This document shows positions 32,756-40,911 of a DNA stretch of 44,108 nucleotides, piece by piece; position 1 is the stretch's first letter, and every line of letters starts with the position of its first letter. The DNA comes from Ciceribacter sp. T2.26MG-112.2. GTDB taxonomy: Bacteria > Pseudomonadota > Alphaproteobacteria > Rhizobiales > Rhizobiaceae. Below the pieces are notes generated by a model. The model had not been told where the DNA came from. It searched no databases and was given only the letters and a program-made list of their open reading frames with translations. The DNA lies in assembly GCF_900492205.1 (NCBI RefSeq), contig NZ_UEYQ01000026.1, forward strand, positions 1-44,108. The letters are read 5' to 3'. A program made the translations under genes and the position numbers.

Positions 32756-33748
32756 TCAGGCAGACCGCGCATAGGGCTGGGCAATCAGGGCACACACCAT
32801 CAACTGGATCTGGTGGAACAGCATCAGGGGCAGAACGATGGCGCCGACGCTCTGTCCGGCGAAAATCGCGCCAGCCATCGGCACGCCACTGGCCAGGCTT
32901 TTCTTCGAGCCGCAAAAGGTGATCGTGATTTCGTCTTCCCTGGAAAAGCCGAGGAAACGGCTGCCGAACATGGTGACCGTGAGCACGGTTGCCAAGAGGA
33001 CGACGTCGACAGCGACGACGATGCCGAGATCACGAAGCGACAGCGTCCGCCACAGGCCCTCGACGACGGCGGAGCTGAAGGCGAGATAAACGACCATCAG
33101 GATGGAACCACGGTCGACCGGAGACAAGAGCTTCTTGCGGGCACGGATCCAATCGCCGATCCATGGCTGGAGGATCTGTCCGAGAATGAAGGGCGCCAGC
33201 AGTTGCAACAGGATCTGCTCGAGCGCGGTCATCGAAAATCCGCCGCCGCCCGACGCCGAAAGCAGCAGACCGACCAGTAGCGGCGTCAGGAACATGCCAA
33301 GAATATTGGAGGCGGACGCGGCGCAGATGGCGGCCGGCACATTGCCGCCGGCCATCGAGGTAAAGGCGATCGACGACTGCACCGTCGAGGGCAATACGCA
33401 GAGAAACAGGATTCCGGTATAGAGCGCCGGCGGCAGCGATGCCGGCAGCAGCAGGCCGATGGCGAGCCCGAGCAGCGGAAAGATGACGAAGCTCACGAAC
33501 AGGATCACTCCGTGCAGCCGCCAGTGCAAAAGGCCGGCGATCACCACATCGCGCGACAAGCGGGCACCATGCAGAAAGAACAGGAGAGCGATGGCCAGCT
33601 TCGTGGCGAGCGCCATCCGCACCTGCGCCTCGCCAGTGATCGGCAAGACCGAGGCCAGAAGCACTGCAGCGACAAGCAGCGTGGTGAATGTATCGGGGAG
33701 GAAACGACGCATCTTTTCTTTCCGCTGGACGGCATCGCCTTCACTCAA
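32756..33748 (-). CDS. SBF-like (bile acid:sodium symporter-type) membrane transporter
   Basis: A 330-residue inner-membrane protein with about ten hydrophobic spans. It belongs to the SBF-like subgroup (YfeH type): RFLPDTFTTLLVAAVLLASV at the start, LFFLHGARLSRDVVIAGLLH, LFLCVLPSTVQSSIAFTSMA and GGNVPAAICAASASNILGMF, and near the end FCGSKKSLASGVPMAGAIF. The group is thought to move organic anions with sodium; substrates are mostly unknown. It is divergent from a LysR regulator with a 53-base gap holding a LysR-type box, so expression is probably controlled by that regulator. Confidence 0.9.
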   Translation of the reverse strand: MSEGDAVQRKEKMRRFLPDTFTTLLVAAVLLASVLPITGEAQVRMALATKLAIALLFFLHGARLSRDVVIAGLLHWRLHGVILFVSFVIFPLLGLAIGLLLPASLPPALYTGILFLCVLPSTVQSSIAFTSMAGGNVPAAICAASASNILGMFLTPLLVGLLLSASGGGGFSMTALEQILLQLLAPFILGQILQPWIGDWIRARKKLLSPVDRGSILMVVYLAFSSAVVEGLWRTLSLRDLGIVVAVDVVLLATVLTVTMFGSRFLGFSREDEITITFCGSKKSLASGVPMAGAIFAGQSVGAIVLPLMLFHQIQLMVCALIAQPYARSA

Positions 33749-33749
33749 T

Positions 33750-33771
33750 TATTGCGATACAAGATGCAATA
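33750..33771. promoter_or_regulatory. LysR-type binding site between divergent genes
   Basis: TATTGC (33750-33755) and GCAATA (33766-33771) form a perfect inverted repeat with a 10-base spacer, the usual form of a LysR recognition box, in the 53-base gap between the transporter and the LysR gene. A second small inverted repeat, CTCAT-N6-ATGAG (33779-33794), lies next to it and may be the activation site. Confidence 0.6.
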
Positions 33772-33801
33772 GATAACACTCATCACAAAATGAGATAACA
33801 G

Positions 33802-34662
33802 ATGCTCGACCTCGTACAATTGCGCAGTTTCCTTGCCGTCCAGCAGACCGGCAGCTTTACCCGCGCTGCGGAAAATCTTGGACTTGGGCAGTCCACGGTC
33901 AGCCAGCATATCCAGAGGCTGGAGGGCGCGCTCGGCCGCCGGCTGATCTTTCGCGACACCCACCGTGTCGGCTTGACGCCCGATGGCGAAGTTCTGGCGG
34001 GCCATGCCCGCGCGATGCTGTCGATCGACGCGCAAGTCTTCGGCCTTTTTGCCGAAAACAAGTTGCGCGGGCAATTGCGGCTAGGTGTTTCGGAAGACTT
34101 CGCAACCAGCCGTCTGACGGCGGTCCTCGAAGATTTCATCCGTGCCTACCCCTCTGTGGATCTGCAATTGACCGTCGCATTGAGCGGCGTGCTGTACCAG
34201 ATGCAGGATTCCGGAGAAATCGATCTCGTATTCGCCAAGAGGCGTCTCGGCGATCAGCGCGGGCGCCTCGTCTATCGTGAGCCGCTGATCTGGCTGGCAC
34301 GCGATCCGCAGCAATTGGCCGATCCATCGACCCCCGTGCCGTTGATTGCGTTCCCACCGCCGAGCATCACCCGCAACATTGCTCTGGAAGCGCTCAATGC
34401 AAACCGGATCCCCTGGCGCATTGTCTGTACATGCGGCAGTCTGAGCGGATTGACGGCCGCGGCGCGCGCCGGAATGGGCGTCCTTGTGCAGCCCCGCAGC
34501 ATGGCGCCCGCCGGACTGAAGGAGATCCCCCCGGGCATCCTGCCGCCACTGGAGGATGTCGAATTCGTGCTGGTTCCGCGCAATGGAGCCGACCAGGCGC
34601 TCGTTACAGCACTTTCGAACGAGATCTTCTCCAAAGTCGGCGGCAATATCGAGCTCGCCTGA
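33802..34662 (+). CDS. LysR family transcriptional regulator
   Basis: A 286-residue regulator. The winged helix-turn-helix is at the N terminus (LDLVQLRSFLAVQQTGSFTR, AAENLGLGQSTVSQHIQRLE), followed by a type-2 periplasmic-binding-protein-like effector domain (LRLGVSEDFATSRLTAVLED, LVYREPLIWLARDP). Length is normal. It is divergent from the SBF-like transporter and shares the box at 33750-33771, so it probably controls both genes, as is usual for the family. The effector is unknown. Confidence 0.92.
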   Translation: MLDLVQLRSFLAVQQTGSFTRAAENLGLGQSTVSQHIQRLEGALGRRLIFRDTHRVGLTPDGEVLAGHARAMLSIDAQVFGLFAENKLRGQLRLGVSEDFATSRLTAVLEDFIRAYPSVDLQLTVALSGVLYQMQDSGEIDLVFAKRRLGDQRGRLVYREPLIWLARDPQQLADPSTPVPLIAFPPPSITRNIALEALNANRIPWRIVCTCGSLSGLTAAARAGMGVLVQPRSMAPAGLKEIPPGILPPLEDVEFVLVPRNGADQALVTALSNEIFSKVGGNIELA

Positions 34663-34775
34663 CATCCCGGAAGTAAATTCCGCATCCCCGGGATCGTTGC
34701 ACTACCCTATAAGTATCCTCCAAAAAGGGCACCAGTGCAGTCATTTTGAACAATCTCACATCGATTTGCCCGCTA

Positions 34776-34801
34776 TTTGTGCACTTAAAAGATTGCACAA
34801 A
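34776..34801. promoter_or_regulatory. Inverted repeat upstream of the FadR-type regulator
   Basis: TTTGTGCA (34776-34783) and TGCACAAA (34794-34801) are perfect arms around a 10-base AT-rich spacer. It lies in the 206-base gap between the LysR gene and the GntR gene, about 70 bases before the latter. It may be a regulator site or a weak hairpin. A longer-looped repeat, ATCCCGG at 34664-34670 with CCGGGAT at 34688-34694, follows the LysR stop. Confidence 0.4.
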
Positions 34802-34838
34802 AAGACATCTTGACGGGCGCTGAAAATCGGCATTGACT

Positions 34839-34867
34839 GAACCAATCGGAAATTGGTTCGGACCAAT
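34839..34867. promoter_or_regulatory. Probable autoregulatory operator of the FadR-type regulator
   Basis: Three alternating half-sites, ACCAAT (34841-34846), ATTGGT (34852-34857) and ACCAAT (34862-34867), end directly before the ATG at 34869. The first two extend to perfect 8-base arms, GAACCAAT and ATTGGTTC, around 5 bases. GntR/FadR proteins commonly bind GGT...ACC palindromes, so binding here would block their own transcript or its translation start. Confidence 0.6.
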
Positions 34868-34868
34868 C

Positions 34869-35600
34869 ATGCCAGTCACACCGCCCAAGGAAAACTCAAA
34901 TTACGCCCTCGAGAAGCTGCGTGATCTTCTTCGGAATGGCGACTTCGGAGCGGACGGAAAGCTGCCGACTGAGCGTACACTTTCGGACAGACTGGGCCTC
35001 AGCCGTCGGGCGATCCGCCGGGCTCTCGAAGTGCTCGAGGCGGAGGGATCCATCTGGCGCAAGCAGGGATCCGGCACCTATGTAGGCCAGAAGCCGAGCG
35101 AGTGGAGCGATCATGTCGAGACCATCGTGGCGGGGACCAATTTCATGGAAATCATGGAGGTCCGCCTTCGCATAGAGCCGCAATTGGCCCAGCTTGCAGC
35201 GATGCGCGCCAAGCCAGACGATATCGCGCGGATGCGCGAACTCGCCCAGAAAATCCATGTCAGGGAAGATGCCGACGGCAAGGAATTGTGGGACGGCGCG
35301 CTGCACCGTCAGATCGCGCAGACCGCGGGAAACCTGCTGTTCCTGTCGATATTCGACATGATCAATCGTGTCCGCCAGGACGAAGCCTGGCAAACGATCC
35401 GCGAGCGCGCCCGCAGCAACGCCAATACTATGAGCATATCCAACGCCCAGCATGCCGCCATCATCAATGCCATTGCCGCCCGAGATCCCGCCAAGGCGGG
35501 CGAAGCGATGCGCCAGCATCTGTTGATGTTGCAAGAGCGTCTGATCCGGCAAACCTCGATGGATCATCTGGAGGATGATCCGATCGGCAATGTGTCGTGA
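34869..35600 (+). CDS. FadR-type GntR transcriptional regulator
   Basis: A regulator of about 243 residues with an N-terminal winged helix (LPTERTLSDRLGLSRRAIRR, ALEVLEAEGSIWRKQGSGTY) and a C-terminal all-helical FCD domain from about residue 85 (MEIMEVRLRIEPQLAQLAAM; HRQIAQTAGNLLFLSIFDMI; HAAIINAIAARDPAKAGEAM). FCD domains usually bind small carboxylates, often with a metal held by histidines. ATG 34869 is chosen over TTG 34833 because the operator-like repeats 34839-34867 would otherwise be coding; no strong ribosome site is seen for either. It stands 101 bases before the peptide-import operon and probably controls it. Confidence 0.88.
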   Translation: MPVTPPKENSNYALEKLRDLLRNGDFGADGKLPTERTLSDRLGLSRRAIRRALEVLEAEGSIWRKQGSGTYVGQKPSEWSDHVETIVAGTNFMEIMEVRLRIEPQLAQLAAMRAKPDDIARMRELAQKIHVREDADGKELWDGALHRQIAQTAGNLLFLSIFDMINRVRQDEAWQTIRERARSNANTMSISNAQHAAIINAIAARDPAKAGEAMRQHLLMLQERLIRQTSMDHLEDDPIGNVS

Positions 35601-35610
35601 CATACCGAAT

Positions 35611-35628
35611 ACCGGCCGCGTGGCCGGT
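35611..35628 (+). other. GC-rich inverted repeat before the peptide-import operon
   Basis: ACCGGCC (35611-35617) pairs with GGCCGGT (35622-35628) around a 4-base loop, 11 bases after the regulator stop. No T-run follows. It could be a weak terminator or attenuator of the regulator transcript, or an operator for the downstream operon. Confidence 0.4.
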
Positions 35629-35701
35629 CTAACTTGAACGCCGGGGCAACAACCGGTGAGACCCTTAAGAACAAAGAACCAGACCAGAGGAGTCCTAGAA
35701 T

Positions 35702-37210
35702 ATGAAGATACTGTCCCGTCTTTCCACCCTGCTTTTGGCAAGCGCGCTGCTAGCAACGCCTGCCCTTTCTGCCGAGCTTCGCATAGGCCTCGCGGACGAT
35801 GCCGACGTCCTTGACCCGGCTCAATCCCGCACGTTTGTCGGCCGCATCGTCTACACGGCGATGTGCGACAAACTCGTTGATGTCTCGCCGGACCTCAAAA
35901 TCGTGCCGCAGCTTGCCACCGAGTGGAATTGGTCCGCCGACGGCAAGGAACTCACCATGAAGCTGCGCGAGGGGGTAAAGTTTCATGACGAGACGCCGCT
36001 CAACGCAGCCGCGGTCGTCGCCACCATCGAACGCAACATGACGCTTCCGGAATCGCGCCGCAAAAGCGAGCTGAGCTCGGTTGAGAAGATCGAAGCCACC
36101 GGCGACTACGAAGTCAAGTTCACCCTGAAGGCGCCGGACGTCACCTTGCTCGCGCAGCTTTCCGACCGCGCCGGCATGATCGTCTCGCCGACGGCAGCCA
36201 AGGAGCTGGGCGCCAATTTCGGCTCCAAGCCCGTCTGCGCCGGCCCGTTCAAATTCGTCGAGCGCGTGCAGCAGGACCGTATCGTCCTTGAGAAGTTCGC
36301 CGACTACTGGGACAAGGACAAGGTGTTCATCGACAAGGTCACCTATCTGCCGATCCCGGATTCCACGGTGCGTCTCGCCAACCTGCGCTCCGGCGAACTC
36401 GACATGATTGAGCGGTTGGCCGCAACCGATGCCGCTTCGGTCAAGAGCGACGCCACCCTCACCTATGCGGATGTCGTCGGCATCGGTTACATGGCCATGT
36501 ACGTCAACGTCGCCAATGGTGCGCGCGCCGACAACCCGTTTGGCAAGGACAAGCGCCTGCGTCAGGCCTTCTCGCTCGCCATCGACCGCGAGGCGCTGAG
36601 CCAGGTGGTCTTCGAAGGAACGGCCATGGCCGGCAATCAGCCCTATCCGCCGACCAGCCCCTGGTTCAACAAGGATATCCCGGTTCCCACCCGCGATATT
36701 GCCAAGGCCAAGGAACTGATGAAGGCGGCAGGGCATGAAAAGCTCGATATCGAGCTACAGCATGCGAATAGCCCGGTCGTCACCCAGATGATGCAGGTCG
36801 TGCAATCGATGGTCGCTGAAGCTGGCTTCAATGTCTCACTGAAAGCGACGGAATTCGCTACCCTGCTTGCCGAACAGAGCGCCGGCAATTTTCAACTCAG
36901 CCGCTCGGATTGGTCGGGCCGCATCGATCCTGACGGCAACCTGCACCAGTTCGTCACCTGCGAGGGCGGCATCAACGACTCCAAGTACTGTAAAGCGGAA
37001 GTCGACAAGCTCCTCAACGAGGCACGCGCTTCGGCCGACGAAGCGGTCCGCAAGCAGAAATACGATGCCGCCGCCAAGATCCTCGATGACGATCTGCCGG
37101 TCATCTATCTCGGCCATCAGTCATGGATCTGGGCCATCAAGAAGGAAGTCACCGGCTTCGTACCCTCGCCCGACGGCATGATCCGCCTGCTCGGCGTCAA
37201 GAAGGGCTGA
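35702..37210 (+). CDS. ABC transporter substrate-binding protein, family 5 (peptide/glutathione type)
   Basis: A 502-residue periplasmic binding protein. The signal peptide is about 23 residues (LLLASALLATPALSAE). Family-5 features are ELRIGLADDADVLDPAQSRT at the mature start, IVPQLATEWNWSADGKELTM, LREGVKFHDETPLNAAAVVA and RLRQAFSLAIDREALSQVVF. Length fits DppA/GsiB relatives (about 510-535). GAGGAG lies 11 bases before the ATG. The linked gamma-glutamyltransferase suggests a gamma-glutamyl peptide such as glutathione as ligand, which is inference. A strong hairpin follows the stop codon. Confidence 0.92.
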   Translation: MKILSRLSTLLLASALLATPALSAELRIGLADDADVLDPAQSRTFVGRIVYTAMCDKLVDVSPDLKIVPQLATEWNWSADGKELTMKLREGVKFHDETPLNAAAVVATIERNMTLPESRRKSELSSVEKIEATGDYEVKFTLKAPDVTLLAQLSDRAGMIVSPTAAKELGANFGSKPVCAGPFKFVERVQQDRIVLEKFADYWDKDKVFIDKVTYLPIPDSTVRLANLRSGELDMIERLAATDAASVKSDATLTYADVVGIGYMAMYVNVANGARADNPFGKDKRLRQAFSLAIDREALSQVVFEGTAMAGNQPYPPTSPWFNKDIPVPTRDIAKAKELMKAAGHEKLDIELQHANSPVVTQMMQVVQSMVAEAGFNVSLKATEFATLLAEQSAGNFQLSRSDWSGRIDPDGNLHQFVTCEGGINDSKYCKAEVDKLLNEARASADEAVRKQKYDAAAKILDDDLPVIYLGHQSWIWAIKKEVTGFVPSPDGMIRLLGVKKG

Positions 37211-37222
37211 TTTTGCCCGATC

Positions 37223-37254
37223 TTGCCTACGGGGCACCAATGCTCCGTAGGCAA
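37223..37254 (+). other. Strong intercistronic stem-loop after the binding-protein gene
   Basis: TTGCCTACGGGGCA (37223-37236) pairs with TGCTCCGTAGGCAA (37241-37254) around the loop CCAA: a 14-pair stem with a single G-U pair, starting 12 bases after the stop codon. No T-run follows. It resembles the hairpin at 12009-12035 behind the other binding-protein gene. It probably stabilises the upstream message or lowers read-through to the permeases. Confidence 0.7.
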
Positions 37255-37279
37255 TCCCGCAATCCAGGACGGTGCGCCC

Positions 37280-38227
37280 ATGCATATCTACATCGGAAAA
37301 CGGCTGCTCGTAGCCATACCGACGCTGCTGATCGTCTCGATCTTCGTCTTCTCCCTGCAGAAGTTGCTGCCAGGCGATCCCATCCTCGCCATGGCCGGCG
37401 AAGAGCGCGATCCGCAGGTGATCGAATTCCTTCGGGAGAAATACCGCCTGAACGATCCGATCGTGTACCAATACGGCTATTGGATCGCGAATGTATTGCA
37501 GGGCGATTTCGGCATTTCGCTGCGCACCAACCAGCCGGTGCTGGAACTGATCGGCGAGAAGCTGCCGGTCACCATCCAGCTCGCGGTGATGTCAATGATC
37601 TTCGCCTTCATCATCGGCGTGCCGATCGGCATCCTGGCGGCCGTCAAGAAGAATACCGTCCCCGATTATATCGCCAATATCGTCGCGCTGTCGGGCCTTT
37701 CCATCCCGAATTTCTGGCTAGGCATCATGCTGATCTTGCTGGTCTCGGTCAGGCTAGGCTGGCTTCCGGCCTCCGGCTACGAATCGATCTTCGTCGACCC
37801 CGTGCGCTCGCTCGAGACCATGATCATGCCGTCTTTCGTACTGGGTAACGCGCTTGCCGCCACCTTGATGCGGCACACCCGCTCGGCCATGCTGGGTGTC
37901 ATGAAGGCGGATTACATCCGCACGGCGCGCGCCAAGGGGCTGTCGGAACGGGTCGTCATCCTGAGCCATACCTTCCGCAACGCCCTGCTGCCGATCGTGA
38001 CCCTGAGTGCGCTTCTGTTCGGCGAGCTTCTGGCCGGCGCGGTCCTCACCGAACAGATCTTCACCATTCCCGGATTCGGCAAGCTGATCGTCGATGCCGT
38101 GTTCAACCGCGATTACGCCGTCGTCCAGGGTGTCGTTCTGTGCACCGCCATCGGCTTCATCCTGATGAACCTCGTGGCCGACGTACTCTATGTCCTCCTC
38201 AATCCACGCATGAGGGCCAACCTATGA
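37280..38227 (+). CDS. Peptide-type ABC transporter permease (DppB/GsiC-like)
   Basis: A 315-residue inner-membrane permease with six spans. It begins MHIYIGKRLLVAIPTLLIVS, the normal family start, and ATG 37280 has AGGA about 9 bases upstream; the longer frame from 37223 would include the hairpin and is rejected. The conserved DppB elements are LQKLLPGDPILAMAGEERDP after the first span, the coupling loop RTARAKGLSERVVILSHTFR, and LLAGAVLTEQIFTIPGFGKL. It overlaps the next permease by ATGA and pairs with it. Confidence 0.93.
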   Translation: MHIYIGKRLLVAIPTLLIVSIFVFSLQKLLPGDPILAMAGEERDPQVIEFLREKYRLNDPIVYQYGYWIANVLQGDFGISLRTNQPVLELIGEKLPVTIQLAVMSMIFAFIIGVPIGILAAVKKNTVPDYIANIVALSGLSIPNFWLGIMLILLVSVRLGWLPASGYESIFVDPVRSLETMIMPSFVLGNALAATLMRHTRSAMLGVMKADYIRTARAKGLSERVVILSHTFRNALLPIVTLSALLFGELLAGAVLTEQIFTIPGFGKLIVDAVFNRDYAVVQGVVLCTAIGFILMNLVADVLYVLLNPRMRANL

Positions 38228-39102
38228 CCGCGCTCGACCAAACCGCCGTTGCCGTTGCGGCACCGGCCAAGAGCAGCAATCGCGCATGGCGGAAACTCAA
38301 GGCCAACAAAAGCGCCCTTGTCGGCCTCGCCATCATCGCGTTCTTCACCTTCCTTGCGATCGCCGCCCCTCTTCTGCCGATCGTCGATCCGCTGGCGACC
38401 AGTTGGACGGCCATTCGCAAGGCGCCGTCCGCCGCCCATTGGATGGGCACCGACGATATCGGCCGCGATATCCTCTCTCGCATGATCTGGGGCGCGCAGG
38501 CCTCGCTCATGGCCGGCATCTTTTCGGTCGCCATCGCGATCGTCATCGGCGTTCCCTTCGGCTTGATCTCCGGCTATTTCGGCGGATGGGTCGATCAGGT
38601 GATATCGAGGATCACGGAGGCCTTTCTGGCCCTGCCGTTTCTGATCATGGCCATTGCCCTTGCCGCCTTTCTCGGTCCCAGCCTCACCAATGCGATGATC
38701 GCGATCGGCCTTTCCGCAATGCCGGTCTTCGTGCGGCTGACGCGCGGCCAGGTGCTTGCGGTCAAGACCGAAGACTATGTCGAAGGCGCACGCTCGATCG
38801 GCCTTGGCCACTTCGACATCATGACCCGATACATCCTGCCGAACATCATGGCGCCGATCATCGTGCAGGCGACCCTGACGGTCGCGACCGCCATCATTGC
38901 CGAGGCCAGCCTCTCGTTCCTCGGCCTTGGCCAACAGCCACCGGCCCCAAGCTGGGGTTCCATGCTCAATGTCGCGAAGAATTTCCTCGACCAGGCACCC
39001 TGGATGGCCATGTGGCCAGGGGCGGCAATCTTCCTGGTCGTGATCGGTTTCAACCTGCTCGGCGACGGTCTGCGCGATGCGCTCGACCCCCGGGAATCAT
39101 AG
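38224..39102 (+). CDS. Peptide-type ABC transporter permease (DppC/GsiD-like)
   Basis: A 292-residue inner-membrane permease. It opens with a short cytoplasmic N terminus and RAWRKLKANKSALVGLAIIA, then HWMGTDDIGRDILSRMIWGA, the DppC signature. The coupling loop is YVEGARSIGLGHFDIMTRYI, and LSFLGLGQQPPAPSWGSMLN and GFNLLGDGLRDALDPRES end the protein. ATG 38224 overlaps the stop of the upstream permease; the frame is open from 38140, but that part lies in the neighbour. Confidence 0.93.
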   Translation: MTALDQTAVAVAAPAKSSNRAWRKLKANKSALVGLAIIAFFTFLAIAAPLLPIVDPLATSWTAIRKAPSAAHWMGTDDIGRDILSRMIWGAQASLMAGIFSVAIAIVIGVPFGLISGYFGGWVDQVISRITEAFLALPFLIMAIALAAFLGPSLTNAMIAIGLSAMPVFVRLTRGQVLAVKTEDYVEGARSIGLGHFDIMTRYILPNIMAPIIVQATLTVATAIIAEASLSFLGLGQQPPAPSWGSMLNVAKNFLDQAPWMAMWPGAAIFLVVIGFNLLGDGLRDALDPRES

Positions 39103-39124
39103 AGAAATATCGAAGGAACAGTTG

Positions 39125-40909
39125 ATGAGTGACTTTACCACCCGCCCGGAGATCCTCGGCACCTTCGGCGTCGTGACGTCCACCCACTGGATCGCGTCGG
39201 CCGTCGGCATGAGCATCCTGGAAAAGGGCGGCAACGCCTTCGACGCGGCTGTCGCTGCCGGTTTCGTGCTGCAGGTTCTCGAGCCGCATCTTGTCGGCCC
39301 CGGCGGCGACATGCCCGCCGTCATCTATTCCGCGAGAAAGGGCAAGGTCGAGGTCATCTGCGCACAAGGGACCGCACCCGCCGGCGCGACCATCGAGCAC
39401 TACAGCGGCGAAGGCCTGTCGATCATACCCGGTGACGGACTATTGGCGACCGTCATCCCCGGCTCCTTCGACGGCTGGATGCTGATGCTGCGCGACTACG
39501 GCACCATGTCGGTGCGCGACGTGCTGGAACCTGCGATCCATTATGCCGAGCACGGCCACCCGGTACTGCCGCGCGTTTCGGCAACCATAAAGGGATTGGC
39601 GGGCTTCTTCGAAAAGGAGTGGCCGACATCTTACGAGACCTGGCTTCCGGGCGGTTCCGCTCCCGAGCCCCACGCACTCTTCCGCAATCCGGTCCTGGCC
39701 GCCACCTGGCAGCGCATTGTCACCGAGGCCGAAAGCGCCAAGGGGCGCGAAAACCAGATCGAGGCGGCCCGCAACGCATTCTACCGCGGCTTCGTGGCGG
39801 AGGCGATCGACACCTATCTGAAGACCGCCGAAGTCATGGATGCCAGCGGCAGCCGCCACAAGGGGGTGCTGACTGCCGGCGACATGGCCGGCTGGAGCGC
39901 AACGGTCGAAGAACCGCAGACCTATGACTATCATGGGTGGACCGTCGCCAAGACCGGTCCCTGGGGCCAGGGTCCTGTGCTGTTGCAGTCGCTGGCGCTC
40001 CTGAAGGGCATCGATATCGCCGCCATGGACCCCGGGGGTGCCGATTTTGTCCACACGGTCGTCGAAGCGATGAAGCTCGCTTATGCCGATCGCGAGGTCT
40101 ACTACGGCGATCCGTCCTTCGCCACCGTCCCGATGGACCGGTTGTTGTCCGACAGCTACAACGACGAGCGGCGCAAGCTGATCTCTTCGCAGGCGTCGAT
40201 GACGCTCTGCCCGGGCAAGCTGCCGGGTTACGAGACCCAATACGACCTCACCATGGAAATGCTGGCTGGCATGTCGGGCACCGGCGCGGTCTACGAGCCG
40301 ACCATGTCGCACCTGACCGAAAAACGCGGCGACACCGTCCACATCGACGTCATCGACCGCGAAGGCAACATGGTGTCGGTGACGCCGTCCGGCGGCTGGC
40401 TGCAATCCTCCCCCATCGTTCCGGGTCTCGGCTTCTGCCTCAATTCTCGCGCCCAGATGTTCTGGCTGAAGCCCGAATTGCCGACCTCGCTGGCACCCGG
40501 CAAGCGCCCCCGCACGACGCTGACGCCTTCCCTGGCGCTCTACGAGGGCAAGCCGACGCTCGCATTCGGCACGCCGGGTGGCGACCAGCAGGATCAGTGG
40601 CAGCTTTCCTTCTTCCTGCGCTACGTCCACCACAAGCAGAACCTGCAGGCGGCAATCGACATGCCGTTGTTCCACACGTCGCATTTCCCGGGCTCCTTCT
40701 ACCCGCGTACAAGCCAGCCCGGAAACCTGATGATCGAAAGCAATATCGGCAGTGACGTGATCTCCAGACTGGCCGCCATGGGTCACCAGATCACGCCAGC
40801 CGATCCGTGGACCGTCGGTCGACTGACAGCGGCCAGGAGAGATGCGGACGGCTTGATGCGCGCCGCAGCGACGCCGCGTCTCATGCAAGCCTATGCAATA
40901 GGGAGATAG
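39125..40909 (+). CDS. Gamma-glutamyltransferase family protein, no signal peptide
   Basis: A 594-residue Ntn hydrolase that should cleave itself into two chains. The new N-terminal threonine would be Thr404 in KRGDTVHIDVIDREGNMVSV; the downstream SPIVPGLGFCLNSRAQMF and FGTPGGDQQDQWQLSFFLRY are typical of the small subunit. The N-terminal chain begins directly with the domain (ILGTFGVVTSTHWIASAVGM) and has no export signal, unlike many secreted GGTs, so it should act in the cytoplasm on imported gamma-glutamyl compounds. ATG 39125 has GAAGGAACAG upstream. It sits between the permeases and the DUF1028 gene of one operon. Cephalosporin-acylase-like relatives are an alternative. Confidence 0.9.
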   Translation: MSDFTTRPEILGTFGVVTSTHWIASAVGMSILEKGGNAFDAAVAAGFVLQVLEPHLVGPGGDMPAVIYSARKGKVEVICAQGTAPAGATIEHYSGEGLSIIPGDGLLATVIPGSFDGWMLMLRDYGTMSVRDVLEPAIHYAEHGHPVLPRVSATIKGLAGFFEKEWPTSYETWLPGGSAPEPHALFRNPVLAATWQRIVTEAESAKGRENQIEAARNAFYRGFVAEAIDTYLKTAEVMDASGSRHKGVLTAGDMAGWSATVEEPQTYDYHGWTVAKTGPWGQGPVLLQSLALLKGIDIAAMDPGGADFVHTVVEAMKLAYADREVYYGDPSFATVPMDRLLSDSYNDERRKLISSQASMTLCPGKLPGYETQYDLTMEMLAGMSGTGAVYEPTMSHLTEKRGDTVHIDVIDREGNMVSVTPSGGWLQSSPIVPGLGFCLNSRAQMFWLKPELPTSLAPGKRPRTTLTPSLALYEGKPTLAFGTPGGDQQDQWQLSFFLRYVHHKQNLQAAIDMPLFHTSHFPGSFYPRTSQPGNLMIESNIGSDVISRLAAMGHQITPADPWTVGRLTAARRDADGLMRAAATPRLMQAYAIGR

Positions 40910-40911
40910 TC

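Noticed and set aside
34833..34868. TTG start for the FadR-type regulator
   Set aside because: It would place the operator-like repeats inside the coding region, and the added residues lack family similarity. ATG 34869 is preferred, though neither has a strong ribosome site.
39440..40888. Minus-strand frame of 482 codons opposite the gamma-glutamyltransferase
   Set aside because: Composition is shadow-like and the plus-strand gene has clear catalytic motifs and a ribosome site.
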